Below are positions 51,471 through 61,800 of a stretch of 64,000 bases of DNA, one piece after another; position 1 is the stretch's first letter, and the number at the start of each line of letters is the position of its first letter. Source of the DNA: Bacillus spongiae (GTDB taxonomy: Bacteria > Bacillota > Bacilli > Bacillales > Bacillaceae_K); NCBI RefSeq assembly GCF_037120725.1, contig NZ_JBBAXC010000013.1, forward strand, positions 62,001 to 126,000, written 5' to 3'. The position numbers and the translations under genes are program-made. A model generated the notes under the pieces. It searched no databases, was not told the DNA's origin, and saw only the letters and a program-made list of their open reading frames with translations.

Positions 51471-51911
51471 TTAAACTTTCTTTCTTAACTGTTCTCGAAT
51501 TTCCATTAAAATAATACCTAACATGTTTTTGCCTGAACCATCCTTTCCACATCCCCAATAGTAGTCATTTGACGTTTTCTCAATGATGTCTTGGTCTCCG
51601 GTAGAAAGGAGTAGGCTTTGTAGGTCTTTATGTACTGTAAATTTTGTCAACACGGCTTTTCTCATCACATCATCTTTCACATTTTCCCAATCTTCCCTAA
51701 GGGGTTTGCTTCTATCACGTCCCATTTTTGCCGCTTCCATAGGGGAATCAGAACGTCTAACCTCTTCCTCCGATTCCGTTCCAATAAATTTCATTGCTTG
51801 AAAATAGTGCTCACTCGTGGGCCAAAAAGAACCATCTAATTCAAACCCATGATGAGAAAAGTTTGAAAAACTACCATAATCGTCTTTCATTTTATAAAAG
51901 TAAATTGCCAT
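51471..51911 (-). CDS. NADAR family protein
   Basis: About 146 residues from the ATG at 51911 behind TAGGAGC. The sequence has the NADAR (DUF1768, YbiA-like) signature: FYKMKDDYGSFSNFSHHGFELDGSFWPTSEHYFQAMKF, later DDVMRKAVLTKFTVHKDLQSLLLSTGDQDIIE and the C-terminal DYYWGCGKDGSGKNMLGIILMEIRE. NADAR proteins act on ADP-ribose-linked or riboflavin-derived glycosidic bonds (YbiA cleaves an N-glycosidic bond) and are found in anti-phage contexts. Adjacent to the immunity gene group here, but a functional link is inference. Confidence 0.9.
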   Translation of the reverse strand: MAIYFYKMKDDYGSFSNFSHHGFELDGSFWPTSEHYFQAMKFIGTESEEEVRRSDSPMEAAKMGRDRSKPLREDWENVKDDVMRKAVLTKFTVHKDLQSLLLSTGDQDIIEKTSNDYYWGCGKDGSGKNMLGIILMEIREQLRKKV

Positions 51912-52110
51912 GTTTTTGCTCCTATGCATATTTTATTCTTCTTTACAATTCACTAATAAGGGCATCCCAAAGAACCTTTCTATCTACCCTTCTAACTTCT
52001 CTAATTCCCATAAAGAGGGTCTGGATATTGAGCATGGTCCGCTTCTGCTGTAACAGAAGCCTATGGGAGAAACAATGATTCTGTTAAACTCTTTTCCATT
52101 GTTATTCTCC

Positions 52111-52590
52111 TTATAAAAATACATCCTTACCATTGATGATCCAATATCTATATTCGGGTGGGATAGAATCCGTAAACATAAAATCCTCATACTTTCCAAC
52201 CCACCCATTTGGTACGAACACTTCATATGATGCTGGTTCAGGATAATAGGATAAAAATATTTTATTATCAAAATCAATATATAGAGAGGGGACCAAATCA
52301 ACAATATCGCTATAAAATCCGCCCTTCAGTATGTTGTGCAATTCTTCTGTTGAAGCCTCCCTAATGTGATTCAGGAAATCCTCCGCTGTATCCTCGTTCA
52401 CTATATCAATATCATATCTGTCAGAGAAGTCATTAGAAAGATCATCATCAAAAACTATCTTACTAAAAGCAGCAGACAGTTTACGTAAATCCAAAAACCA
52501 AAGTTCCTTATCCGCAACATACCACCTATCCTCATTTTTATATTTCACAAACACAATGATCGTTTTTGCATACTTAGGACTCTCCTTCAA
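52111..52590 (-). CDS. Candidate orphan immunity protein 1
   Basis: 159 residues, soluble, acidic (ELHNILKGGFYSDIVDL, NDFSDRYDIDIVNEDTAEDFLNH, FVPNGWVGKYEDF). TTG start with GGAGG eight bases upstream. It is not recognised as a specific family, but small, acidic cytoplasmic proteins in a same-strand series downstream of an Rhs toxin are the usual form of polymorphic-toxin immunity genes. It would protect against toxin variants of siblings. Only position and general properties support this; an unrelated function is possible. Confidence 0.45.
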   Translation of the reverse strand: MKESPKYAKTIIVFVKYKNEDRWYVADKELWFLDLRKLSAAFSKIVFDDDLSNDFSDRYDIDIVNEDTAEDFLNHIREASTEELHNILKGGFYSDIVDLVPSLYIDFDNKIFLSYYPEPASYEVFVPNGWVGKYEDFMFTDSIPPEYRYWIINGKDVFL

Positions 52591-52758
52591 TCGTTACGCC
52601 TCCTTCATATTTAACTATGGTACGATTTGTTTTAGCATGCTTACGTGCAATCTCACACTTTATCCTTAGCACCAATTATTTAGTCCTTCCCTTTTAACAT
52701 GTCATCTCTCTTAATGTTGAGATGCTATATATTAGAAAGTTGTAAGTTTTATATTTAC

Positions 52759-53205
52759 CTAATGAACATTTAGGTCTTCATCATCCACTAATTCCGCTTC
52801 AATTACAGTGTAAGTTTTGGTTACAGGTGAACCTCCATATTTAGTAAGAATTTGAATAATGACATTCAATAACCCAAACTCTGCTGATATCCCCTTTCCT
52901 TTATAGTACTGTTCATTTATATCTAATGCTTCGATTTTATAACTAAGGTCATTATAAGTCATAGTAAATGTACACTCATTTTCATCAAACCATTCTAGTA
53001 AATCTGTTATTGAAGGAATCCAAGTGCCTTGTCTATACATTTTTTCATCACATAATACTTTCGTTGACGGTACAGTTCTCCCTCCGACAATCCAAGTAGA
53101 CTTATCATATTCATATATATCCTGTGGATATACTTCTTCAGCATAATTGGGCCTTTTAAACCTTAAATGAAATAACTTTTCTGCATCTCTTTTACTTAAG
53201 GTCAT
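52759..53205 (-). CDS. Candidate orphan immunity protein 2
   Basis: 148 residues. The N-terminus (LSKRDAEKLFHLRFKRPNYAEEVYPQDI) is followed by a region with GKGISAEFGLLNVIIQILTKYGGSPVTKTYTVIEAEL, and the protein ends in an acidic tail. Soluble, no signal or membrane helix. No family named with confidence. Placed in the tract of small minus-strand genes downstream of the Rhs toxin, so it is treated as an orphan immunity candidate; confirmation would need comparison with known Imm families. Confidence 0.45.
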   Translation of the reverse strand: MTLSKRDAEKLFHLRFKRPNYAEEVYPQDIYEYDKSTWIVGGRTVPSTKVLCDEKMYRQGTWIPSITDLLEWFDENECTFTMTYNDLSYKIEALDINEQYYKGKGISAEFGLLNVIIQILTKYGGSPVTKTYTVIEAELVDDEDLNVH

Positions 53206-53575
53206 TCAATATCTTCTCCATTTATTCTATCTTAATAATCGTACTAGTTTTACTTTTATGTTTGTCATGATGATAATTTCCCTACATTCAAACCTGGAAT
53301 TTATTGAATTTTTCATCCTTTTCGCAAGAAAACTGTGTTAACCATCGCTTTTTTCAACAAGGGCGCTATGCTATTAAAGAAGCAGGATGCTGGTTATCCA
53401 CCTTTCATACATTATTTTGAAACTCTTTGTAACATGGTTATTAATGACTTAATTGAAATTCAGTTGAACCTTTTAAATTGTTGTGTGACTTGAAATTACT
53501 TTCATTTAGCTAGAAAGTAGACTATTATATAGGTTCTCTACACTTAAGAAGCCTAGTATCTTATAGCTCATAAAT
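53206..53575. other. Gap between candidate immunity genes
   Basis: AT-rich with no supported gene. It may contain unrecognisable remains, as neighbouring gaps do. Confidence 0.35.
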
Positions 53576-54079
53576 TCAAGAAAATATTTTATCTATTTCA
53601 TTCGCATAATTAGTTACTGGATCATTGATTTCTATAAATAAAGTATCTTCATCAGTTGCAGGTTCATAGCCAATGATAACTTTTGGAATTTCATACTTTT
53701 TCTTCACATCAACTAGATAATGGATTAGCTTTTTCAATCTTATCTTATTTATGTGTCTTTGATTTATTAGTAATTGAGCTTCTGTAAAATTAAATACAAT
53801 ATCACCCAATTGTTTATCAAACGAGTACACAACTACTACGTCTTTCAATAATATACCTAGCTGCACTTCTTCAAAGAAGATGTTTCCTGTTCCTTTTGGT
53901 GATAAGGTTTTCTCTATGTTTTTTACTTGAGAAATACCGATATCTTTATGTATAGTATAATCAAGGAAATGTGATGATTTCACTTTTAATGTCGAGATTT
54001 TAAGTTCTTCATATACTAATCTATCAATATCCCTCTTTCTAAAATCCCTAAATAGTATCTCTACGTTTTCCAACTCCAT
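53576..54079 (-). CDS. Candidate orphan immunity protein 3
   Basis: 167 residues, soluble and mixed-charge (ELENVEILFRDFRKRDIDRLVYEELKI; KLIHYLVDVKKKYEIPKVIIGYEPATDEDTLFIEIND). The N-terminus has a good GGGAGG site upstream. Not recognised. Same strand and tract as the other small genes behind the Rhs toxin, between two decayed small genes, which favours an immunity role, but direct evidence is lacking. Confidence 0.45.
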   Translation of the reverse strand: MELENVEILFRDFRKRDIDRLVYEELKISTLKVKSSHFLDYTIHKDIGISQVKNIEKTLSPKGTGNIFFEEVQLGILLKDVVVVYSFDKQLGDIVFNFTEAQLLINQRHINKIRLKKLIHYLVDVKKKYEIPKVIIGYEPATDEDTLFIEINDPVTNYANEIDKIFS

Positions 54080-54089
54080 CCCTCCCTTA

Positions 54090-54376
54090 TTAAAGCTCGA
54101 TTAACTCAACATCTGTCTGATCCTTATTATGTTTTGTAATCATTGAATTTGCATTAAGCCACTTGCCCTTTTCGACGACTAGATTAACAGAATACTTATT
54201 ACCAATTAGATCCTAACTTTGGTCTAGTGTAGTCCATCCAGCAGAATTGAGTTCATCTTTAAGTGACGTAAATGCTTGTCTTGAATCTGACCCAATGATT
54301 GCACGGGAGATAGCCTTTCTGGCAATATCATTCTACTTTTTCCATCAATTAATTCTATTATATAGTTATTAGACAT
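54090..54376 (-). pseudogene. Frameshifted small gene, possible immunity or toxin-tail remnant
   Basis: An ATG at 54376 starts MSNNYIIELIDGK, then a frameshift is needed to reach IARKAISRAIIGSDSRQAF and TSLKDELNSAGWTTLDQS. A TAG interrupts, and the frame goes on DLIGNKYSVNLVVEKGKWLNANSMITKHNKDQTDVELIEL to the stop. Restored, it would be about 95 residues. The family is not recognised. Confidence 0.55.
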
Positions 54377-54802
54377 TTTTTATCCTCCCTTACTTTTTAG
54401 GATATGCCGTTTTCCCTGATCTAATTAGATTTCAACTTGAGTTCTAGATGAGCTAGTAAAAAATCTTACTCTTTATACTAGCACCAGTGTATAGTCTAGC
54501 TCGTCTTATAACATGTCAGCTCGGCCAATTTAGAAATAGATTTTTTGTAATATTCTACGATGGTACAACCAGCAGAAATTATGAGTTCCAAAGGATACTA
54601 TTTATATATTCATTGTTTTTTATTGTTTGCTTTTTTTAACAGTTAACTACCATGCTTCGATATTAGTACTTTGTCATTCTCTTGTGTTAGTTTGCCTTCA
54701 GAAATTGTTGATGAATACATTGTAAAAACTCATCCAAATTGCTTAGTTTATCTTATTCAATTTCTTCCTATCTGATTATTTTCACCTGTACTCTAACGTT
54801 AA
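54377..54802. other. Gap between immunity remnants
   Basis: AT-rich stretch without a supported gene; no hairpin of note. Confidence 0.35.
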
Positions 54803-55000
54803 TTAATTTATTTCTGATAATACCTCTGCCGCCTTATTCAAATCATCTAAAATTCCTAGATTCACCTTAATCAAATTTAGAAATGGTTCTTCCTAAAGTA
54901 GCAATCGTTACTGCTTCAATAAAGTTACCATTCATATTTAATACAGTTTTTACATAACCTCTTTTATCAAGATCAACACGTAATTCAGTATTAATAAAGA
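54803..55000 (-). pseudogene. Truncated and frameshifted immunity-type remnant
   Basis: The minus strand reads FINTELRVDLDKRGYVKTV, LNMNGNFIEAVTIATLGRTISKF and, one frame away, VNLGILDDLNKAAEVLSEIN to the stop. The 5' part is missing. The style of sequence is that of small cytoplasmic immunity proteins; the position in the tract behind the Rhs toxin supports this reading. Confidence 0.45.
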
Positions 55001-55344
55001 AAACTATCTCTTTGATAAGTAAGGATCATCAGAAATTCATCAATGACTTCCCAAACATTTGAATTTTCGAAATGTTTTTAAAGAATAGACATATTTTCAT
55101 TTTATTAATACCCTATTTTGTAATGTGATAAGGTAAGTTAAAAAATCTATCTATTATTCTTGCATTTTTTACATACCATAAGCATTTGAATCTTCATAAT
55201 ACGTTAATAATGTTAACAAGATTTCTCTTAATACATACTATTGTTTGCCTCTTTGTTTAGCTTTCTATTGTAAAAAGTATTTCAATACTACCAAACATCA
55301 ATAATCACACGTAAATTTAAACGGCAAGTACAAACAACAAAAAA

Positions 55345-55376
55345 CCTGATCTCAATGAAAACTGTGAGATCAGGCG
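55345..55376 (-). terminator. Terminator after the Rhs immunity gene
   Basis: CCTGATCTCA and TGAGATCAGG form a 10-bp stem. On the minus strand TTTTTTGTTGTTTG follows. It ends the toxin-immunity transcription unit, so later genes in the tract need their own promoters. Confidence 0.85.
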
Positions 55377-55439
55377 GGTATCATAAGGTTTTCTACTTTC
55401 TTAATAATTTGAGTACAAATGAGATAAGTCTGCTGTTGT

Positions 55440-55853
55440 TTAACTCAAATGAAGAAATTCATTGATACGTTTTTCCAACTCTAAAGCAAAGCTTTCATCA
55501 TAACCTAGAAAAATCATTCGTGAGGACACTGTCCTCAATAAATACTTGTTTAGACCCAAATTTTTTGAGCTTTCAAAACTAACGATTTCATTAAAATAGA
55601 TTATTGATTTCGGTTTAGAACCTATATGTCTATATACTCTTAAACATTCAGCACTCATTTCTACTTTTTCAAAGCCCAAAACAATAAATGCTATATAAAA
55701 GAAGAATAAGGAAGAACCCCAGGTTAAAACTGCTAAAAATAATTCGCCACCTTGAAAATTATATAAAAGGGGTAAAAATAAGAATAGAACTGCAGCACAA
55801 AGGAATTGTAATCCTAGTTTTTTCGATGGTTTATAAGTGTCTATTGATCTCAT
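55440..55853 (-). CDS. Membrane protein, probable cognate immunity to the Rhs toxin
   Basis: About 137 residues. After a polar start (RSIDTYKPSKKLG) come two membrane helices (LQFLCAAVLFLFLPLLY and FLAVLTWGSSLFFFYIAFIV). A C-terminal cytoplasmic domain follows with alternating strands (ECLRVYRHIGSKPKSIIYFNEIVSFESS) of PH-like appearance. An ATG at 55853 lies just behind the toxin stop, and an alternative ATG six codons earlier overlaps it. Immediate linkage to the end of the toxin gene and the terminator right after make it the natural immunity gene. A membrane location fits a membrane-acting toxin. Confidence 0.6.
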   Translation of the reverse strand: MRSIDTYKPSKKLGLQFLCAAVLFLFLPLLYNFQGGELFLAVLTWGSSLFFFYIAFIVLGFEKVEMSAECLRVYRHIGSKPKSIIYFNEIVSFESSKNLGLNKYLLRTVSSRMIFLGYDESFALELEKRINEFLHLS

Positions 55854-55855
55854 TC

Positions 55856-58800
55856 TTAATTCAACTCCCATTTATTGTATAGATATGATTGCCCCTTGGC
55901 TATCCCATATGAAGCACTGGTACCCACAGCAATACCTGCTGCTGCTCCCACCACTAAGTTGCCACCTGAAAGACCAGTAGCAGCTGCACCTGAAAGCGTA
56001 CCAGCATAAAAAGAGCCAGCAAATCCTCCTTGAATAATACCGATCTTTAAGGCTTTCTTACCCGTACTCAAATCTGGATCATTAATAGTAGCCACTATAT
56101 CTGTGATAGGAAATATTGCTGAAGCAAATGGAGCGATTCTCCCAATACTTTTAGCAAAAGGTTTAGCATATCGTTGGTAATTATCTGTTATGAGAGCCGG
56201 AAAACGATTTTTCATTCTATAATTTCCTAATTCACTCGTGACCCCTGCGACAAAACCTGCTGCAGTGTCTATAAAAGCTGATCTATTCATATACTTATCT
56301 GAAAGTTCCTGAATTTCGTTACTTGCTTTTTTAATGGTATCAGGTGGTATTCCCAGCATGTCGGCTGACTTATGCATAATCTTTGTTGCTTGGGCGAGAA
56401 ACCTATGCTTCTTAGACGGCTTAGATTTCTTACTGCCACTAGTAGTCGATTTGTGACCAACACTACTATTATTTCCACCATTCACCTTATTCTTATCACC
56501 AGTAGGAGGTCGACGTTCAGGACGAGGAACGTTCGGGACGTACGCTCCGCTTGAAAGAATTTTATTCCCGTCTGGATCAACAGCATAATGCCCGGTTGGA
56601 TCGACAAAGTTGATAGGGTTATTTGTCGTATACGTATATAAATGTTGGGTCCATGGGTCATAGGCGTTCCCTTTATACGTATCCTGTGAGATAAATCGTC
56701 CCGTTTCAGAGCTATAATAGCGAGCATTCATATAATGTAAGCCAGTTGATGCATCGTGAACGGCACCGGTGAACTTCACATCATTTTTAAACGTCTTATC
56801 CCCAACTTCTTTCGAATTACCGAAGTCGTCGTACTCATAGCCCTTCACTCGCTTCGCTTCAGGGTCGAGCACATTCGTGACGCTTCCGCGAGAATCATAA
56901 TGATAGAAGAAATAATTATTCGCGTAATTTCCATCAAAGCGCTTCGAGCTAATAATCGCGCCAATTGGACTTAGGACGTTTTCCGTAACCTTTCGGTTGT
57001 CTTCATCCGTCGTGTAAAGGATGGCATCGTCGTCATAAATGTATTTTGTGACAAGTCCATTTACATCTCTTCTTATCCGCTGTCCATCCCCGTTGTAAAA
57101 GCTTTTTGTGATAGACGTCTCTTTTCCAGGTGTGATCGTTTCTACCTTAGACAGTTGGTTCGCTTGATCATACGTATAGTTGGTTGTGACATCCTTAATT
57201 TGTCCATCAATGTCTTTTTTGATGATTTCTTTTTGCTGATTGCCTCGGCCATCATACTCATACGTCGCATGTGGACTACCATTTTTCGTTGTCGTCTTCA
57301 GCTGGTTGAATTGATTGTACGAATATGAGAACGAATCGCTTCCTTCTGTCATCGTCTTCCGGTTTCCAACCGCATCATACGTGTAAGACGTCGTCTTGTT
57401 GTCAATCGTAGATTCCTTCAGTTGACCGGCTTCATTGTATTGGTACGCTTTTTGAACCGTTTTTGCTTCACCGTAATTCGTGTAAATCTCTTCGTTCTTA
57501 ATGAACCCACGTTGATCAAAGGTCAGCTGATACTCTTCAAGCTTTTTCGTCCCTTGTTCAAAATAACCAATCGATTCTGTTTGTCCGAGTGTATCGTACA
57601 CATAATCAATTTTGACATAGTCAGACCCATTTGTATCAAATTTCAAGTAGTTTTTCGCATAATCAACTTGTGCGGCCGCGTTGTATACAACGTCTTGTAC
57701 CTTTTTCCCTTCAACGAGGATCGATTCTAAGCGACTGTACTCATCGTAAACATAATCAATATCCTTTTGTTGGTCCCCATCCTCGGTTGGATAATACACC
57801 TTTGTCACATTATCACTTGCGTCATATTGGTAGTTTACGATCGTTCCGTCTTGCGTTTCTTGCGTTAAGCGGTCATTTGTATCAAAGGAATACGTCGACG
57901 TGATCGTTTTTCCATCGTTGGAATCGACCATTTTCTCGCGGTTTCCGTTGGCGTCATACTCATATGTCGTCCACTGTTTATCACCGTAGGTCACCTTCGT
58001 GACAAGATTACGCTCATCGTATTCTTTCGTAACGATAGAGCCGTCGTTATGAACGGTTTCAACTAAATTTCCATTCAAGTCGTACTTGAAGGTTTGCTCC
58101 ATCTTATCAGAATCACCAGTGGTTCCTTCATTGACTTCTTTAAATACACGACCAAGTGCATCTAAGTAGGTCGCCTTTTCCCTGCCTAGCGCATCCGTTA
58201 CCGTATTTTTAACATAGTCTCCCTCGATTTTATCGTACGCATACGAGGTCGTTAATGATTCTCCGTCAACAGTTTGATTTACCTTTTTCAATCGATTGAG
58301 TTGATCGTATTCGTAATCTGTCGTGTTCCCTTCTGGATCAATCGATGTAATGGCATTACCTTGTAAATCAAACACGTTTTTTGTTACAACGTTTTTGCCT
58401 GCTGGATCAACGATTATTTCTGTTTGACGACCAAGTTCATCGTAGACAGATTGCGCTACACGCCCTTCTCCGTCTGTTACCTTCGTCATGTTTCCAACAT
58501 CATCATACTCATACATCGTGGCAGCATTAAACGCTTCTTCTTTTACTAAGCGTCCAACTTCATCAAAGTACTGTGTGCTTGTCCGACCTTCTCCATCGGT
58601 ATACACGATTTTTTCATTATTATTTTCATCATACTGATACGATATTTCTTCTTCATCTTCATTTGGGTAAATCGTCTTCTTCAAGCGGCCGACTGCATCA
58701 TACTTGAAGGTCGTCACAAACCCACGCTGATTTGTTACGTCTAACAAGTTATGGTTCAGGTCATACGTTTGCTTAACGGTATACCCTTTCGCATCCGTCG

Positions 58801-61800
58801 ATTGAATTAAACGGTCGAGCACGTCATACTTACTCTCTATAATATTCCCTTCAGGGTCTTTTATCTTCACAGGGTTTCCTTGTGAATCATACTCCATGAT
58901 TTCCGTGACTTTGCCTAAAGGCTCGTTAATTTTCGTTACTCTTCCCTTACGGTCATACTCGTACGTTGTCGTTTGGTCAAATTCATTCGTGGTCGTTTTC
59001 TGATTACCGAAGTCATCGTACGTATATGAAATGGTTCGCCCTGCCGGATCTGTAGACGTAAGCACGTTCCCTCGTGCATCATACTCGTAAGACGATGTGG
59101 ATGTCACACCTTCGGATATCGGAGTTATAACCTCTCCTACCAAGTTCATCTCATTGTAATCCTTAAATTCCGTGATATTTCCTAATGGATCGGTAGTCGT
59201 TAAAATATTGCCACGATCGTCATACGTATAGCGGTGGTGTAACGTCTTCTTCTCACCGTCAATCGTATTGTCATAATACACATGATCAACGAGCATATCA
59301 TCCGTGTATTCATAATGGATTTGATGGTTATCAGGATTCGTTTTGGAGGTGATATTGCCGTCTGCATTGACGGTAAAGGATACTTCCTTCCCTTTATCCG
59401 TTGTGATCGTCGTCTTCTCTCCGTCATACGTAAAGCTAGAATATTCGCCAATCGAATCGGTGACTTTCCTTACTTTCCCATCTTCGTATTGAAGCTTTGT
59501 TTCATAGCTTTCCGCATCAATTAACCCTTGAAGCTCTGTAAACTCTTCATTATACACATACGTTTCCGCATATTCTTCATTTTTAATGACTTGGTACGTT
59601 TTCTTCAACCGGTCTGACGATTCGTCGTACTCAAAGTGATACACACGATCAGATGGGTCAACGATCTTCTTCAATCGATCTTTATAATCATAGAAGAGGT
59701 ACGTTTGCTCGCCGAGATTATTAATCACATGCGTTAAGTTTCCTCTCGTCGACTCATAAAAGAACACTAAGGAATTGCCGTTTGGTTCGGTTAGTTCCAT
59801 CAATTTCATATGCCCGTCAAAGACATATTTTACTTGATCTGTTCGTAAAATTTCGTACGAACCATCCGCCTTTTTCGTCAACGTCATATGAACCCCTTTA
59901 GGTGTCTCATACGTTCCGTCTTCCTTTTTGGCAAAACGATGCAAACTACCATCGCCGTCTTTTAAGATCAGCCCGATTTCTTCGCCATCTGTGTTAAATT
60001 CCTTTAACAACGTCGTATTAAACGAGAAATCCCAGCCGTAGCCAAGCGGTGTTTTTGTCGTCGATTGACTGTTAAAGCTTCGTCTCATCACCATCGCTAA
60101 TTGTGGTGACACATGGACAAAATCAGAAGATTGATACACAAGATTCCCGCTTGCGATGTTGACATAGCCTTCCCCTCTTGCCGTCGGGAAGCTGCTATAG
60201 CTCCAATAATCTTGTAATCCTAGGTGCTTCTCTAGCTCTTCTTTCGAAACAACTTGTGACTTCGCTTCATTCGACGCTACGCTATGACGAGACGTTCCGT
60301 TCAACTCTTTTACGGCCACAACCTGATAATAGAAAGTCTGTCCATAATTTAAATTATAATCATTCCAGTACGTTGCTCTTACGCCTTCTTCCACTAATGT
60401 CGCTTCAGATGGAGTAAAATCTGGCGTCGCACTACGATAGATTGAGTACGTAACATCCTTTGTCGCTGAAGCGTCCCAGCGCAGCAGCGTCATGTAGTTG
60501 ACGTTCGGTGTTGCACTAACGTTTTTCGGCTCGTCTATAAGCTTAACTTTAAACGAATGACCTTGTGTATTCACGTACACAATCTCTGAATCCCAAGATT
60601 GTAACCTCGGAGATACCCCTGCAGTAGCTGTCGAGAGTGTCGCCTTCACCTTTAGCTCACTTCCAGAATGCGATAACGCAAACGGTTCATTTAACGTGAT
60701 CGCATCCCACGTTTTCCCACCATCAGCAGAAGCTTCGTACGAAATGGATGTACCACTTGGCTTTTCTTCTGATGTCGTCAACAAAATGGTACTAATGTCA
60801 CCAGGTACCGTTACAGCAGTCGATTCAACCATCCCTGTTTTCGCTGTAGACGTTAATTGAATTCCTAAGTCCGTTCTCTCCGCACTCGAAAGTTTCGCAA
60901 TCTTTTCCTCTGTTTCAAACAGATCGACAATCCCTTCTGTCTGATAAGCGTACGTGCTGTAGTGATACTGTCCAGAGGCATCCTTTCCTCTCACATACAG
61001 CTGGTTCAAGCTATTTTCAGGATATTGCGTTGCATCAAAGGAAAGTTCATCAGCCGCCGTTTCCTTTTTATCTACGAGCTTGGAATTAACAAATAAATCG
61101 ACTTGATCATAATTCAATACATCGAGAATTGCATTCGGACTCGCGACATATTCAACCGACTGTGTCTCGTTGGTCACCGTTTGATCTCTTTCAGGATTTG
61201 TCACCTTGATAAGCGGTTCAATACTCGATGTATCCTTCGAGTTAAGCACACTTGTCGTCTTCGTTGTGTCATTCCCCGCTTCATCTGTTGCCGTAAATTT
61301 CAAAGTATAGACTCTGTCATCTACTAAATCCGATGTATTCCATGAATAATTTATTTCCTCTGAAGTAGAAGTTCCTTCAGTGAGTGTGGTGAAGTGATCC
61401 GGATCAGACCCTTCGCCATAAGCAAGAGTCCATGTATATTCTCCCGCTTCCTGCGTTTGGTCATCTTCTAATTCCTGAAGCATAATGGAATCAAATAAGG
61501 CCACGCCCTTCGCAGCTGGATCCTGATGGTCCGCCATAACAAAGATCTGAATTTGCCTTGCATCCTCTGGGGTGGTAAATGTATGATCATGTTCTGTCCA
61601 TTCACTCATCCCTGTCAATTGATGATCTTCACTATCAATCCACTCGAGGTGCTTCCCGTCTTTCTTCATGATTTTGAGCTTGAAATAGGCATTTGCACCC
61701 TCAAGATCCGTTTTACTATTTCCTCTTAATCGATACGTCGTGTTTGGCTTTACCTCTACTTCATACTTTGCCCCGAGATATCCGCCATTACTAGATGCGC

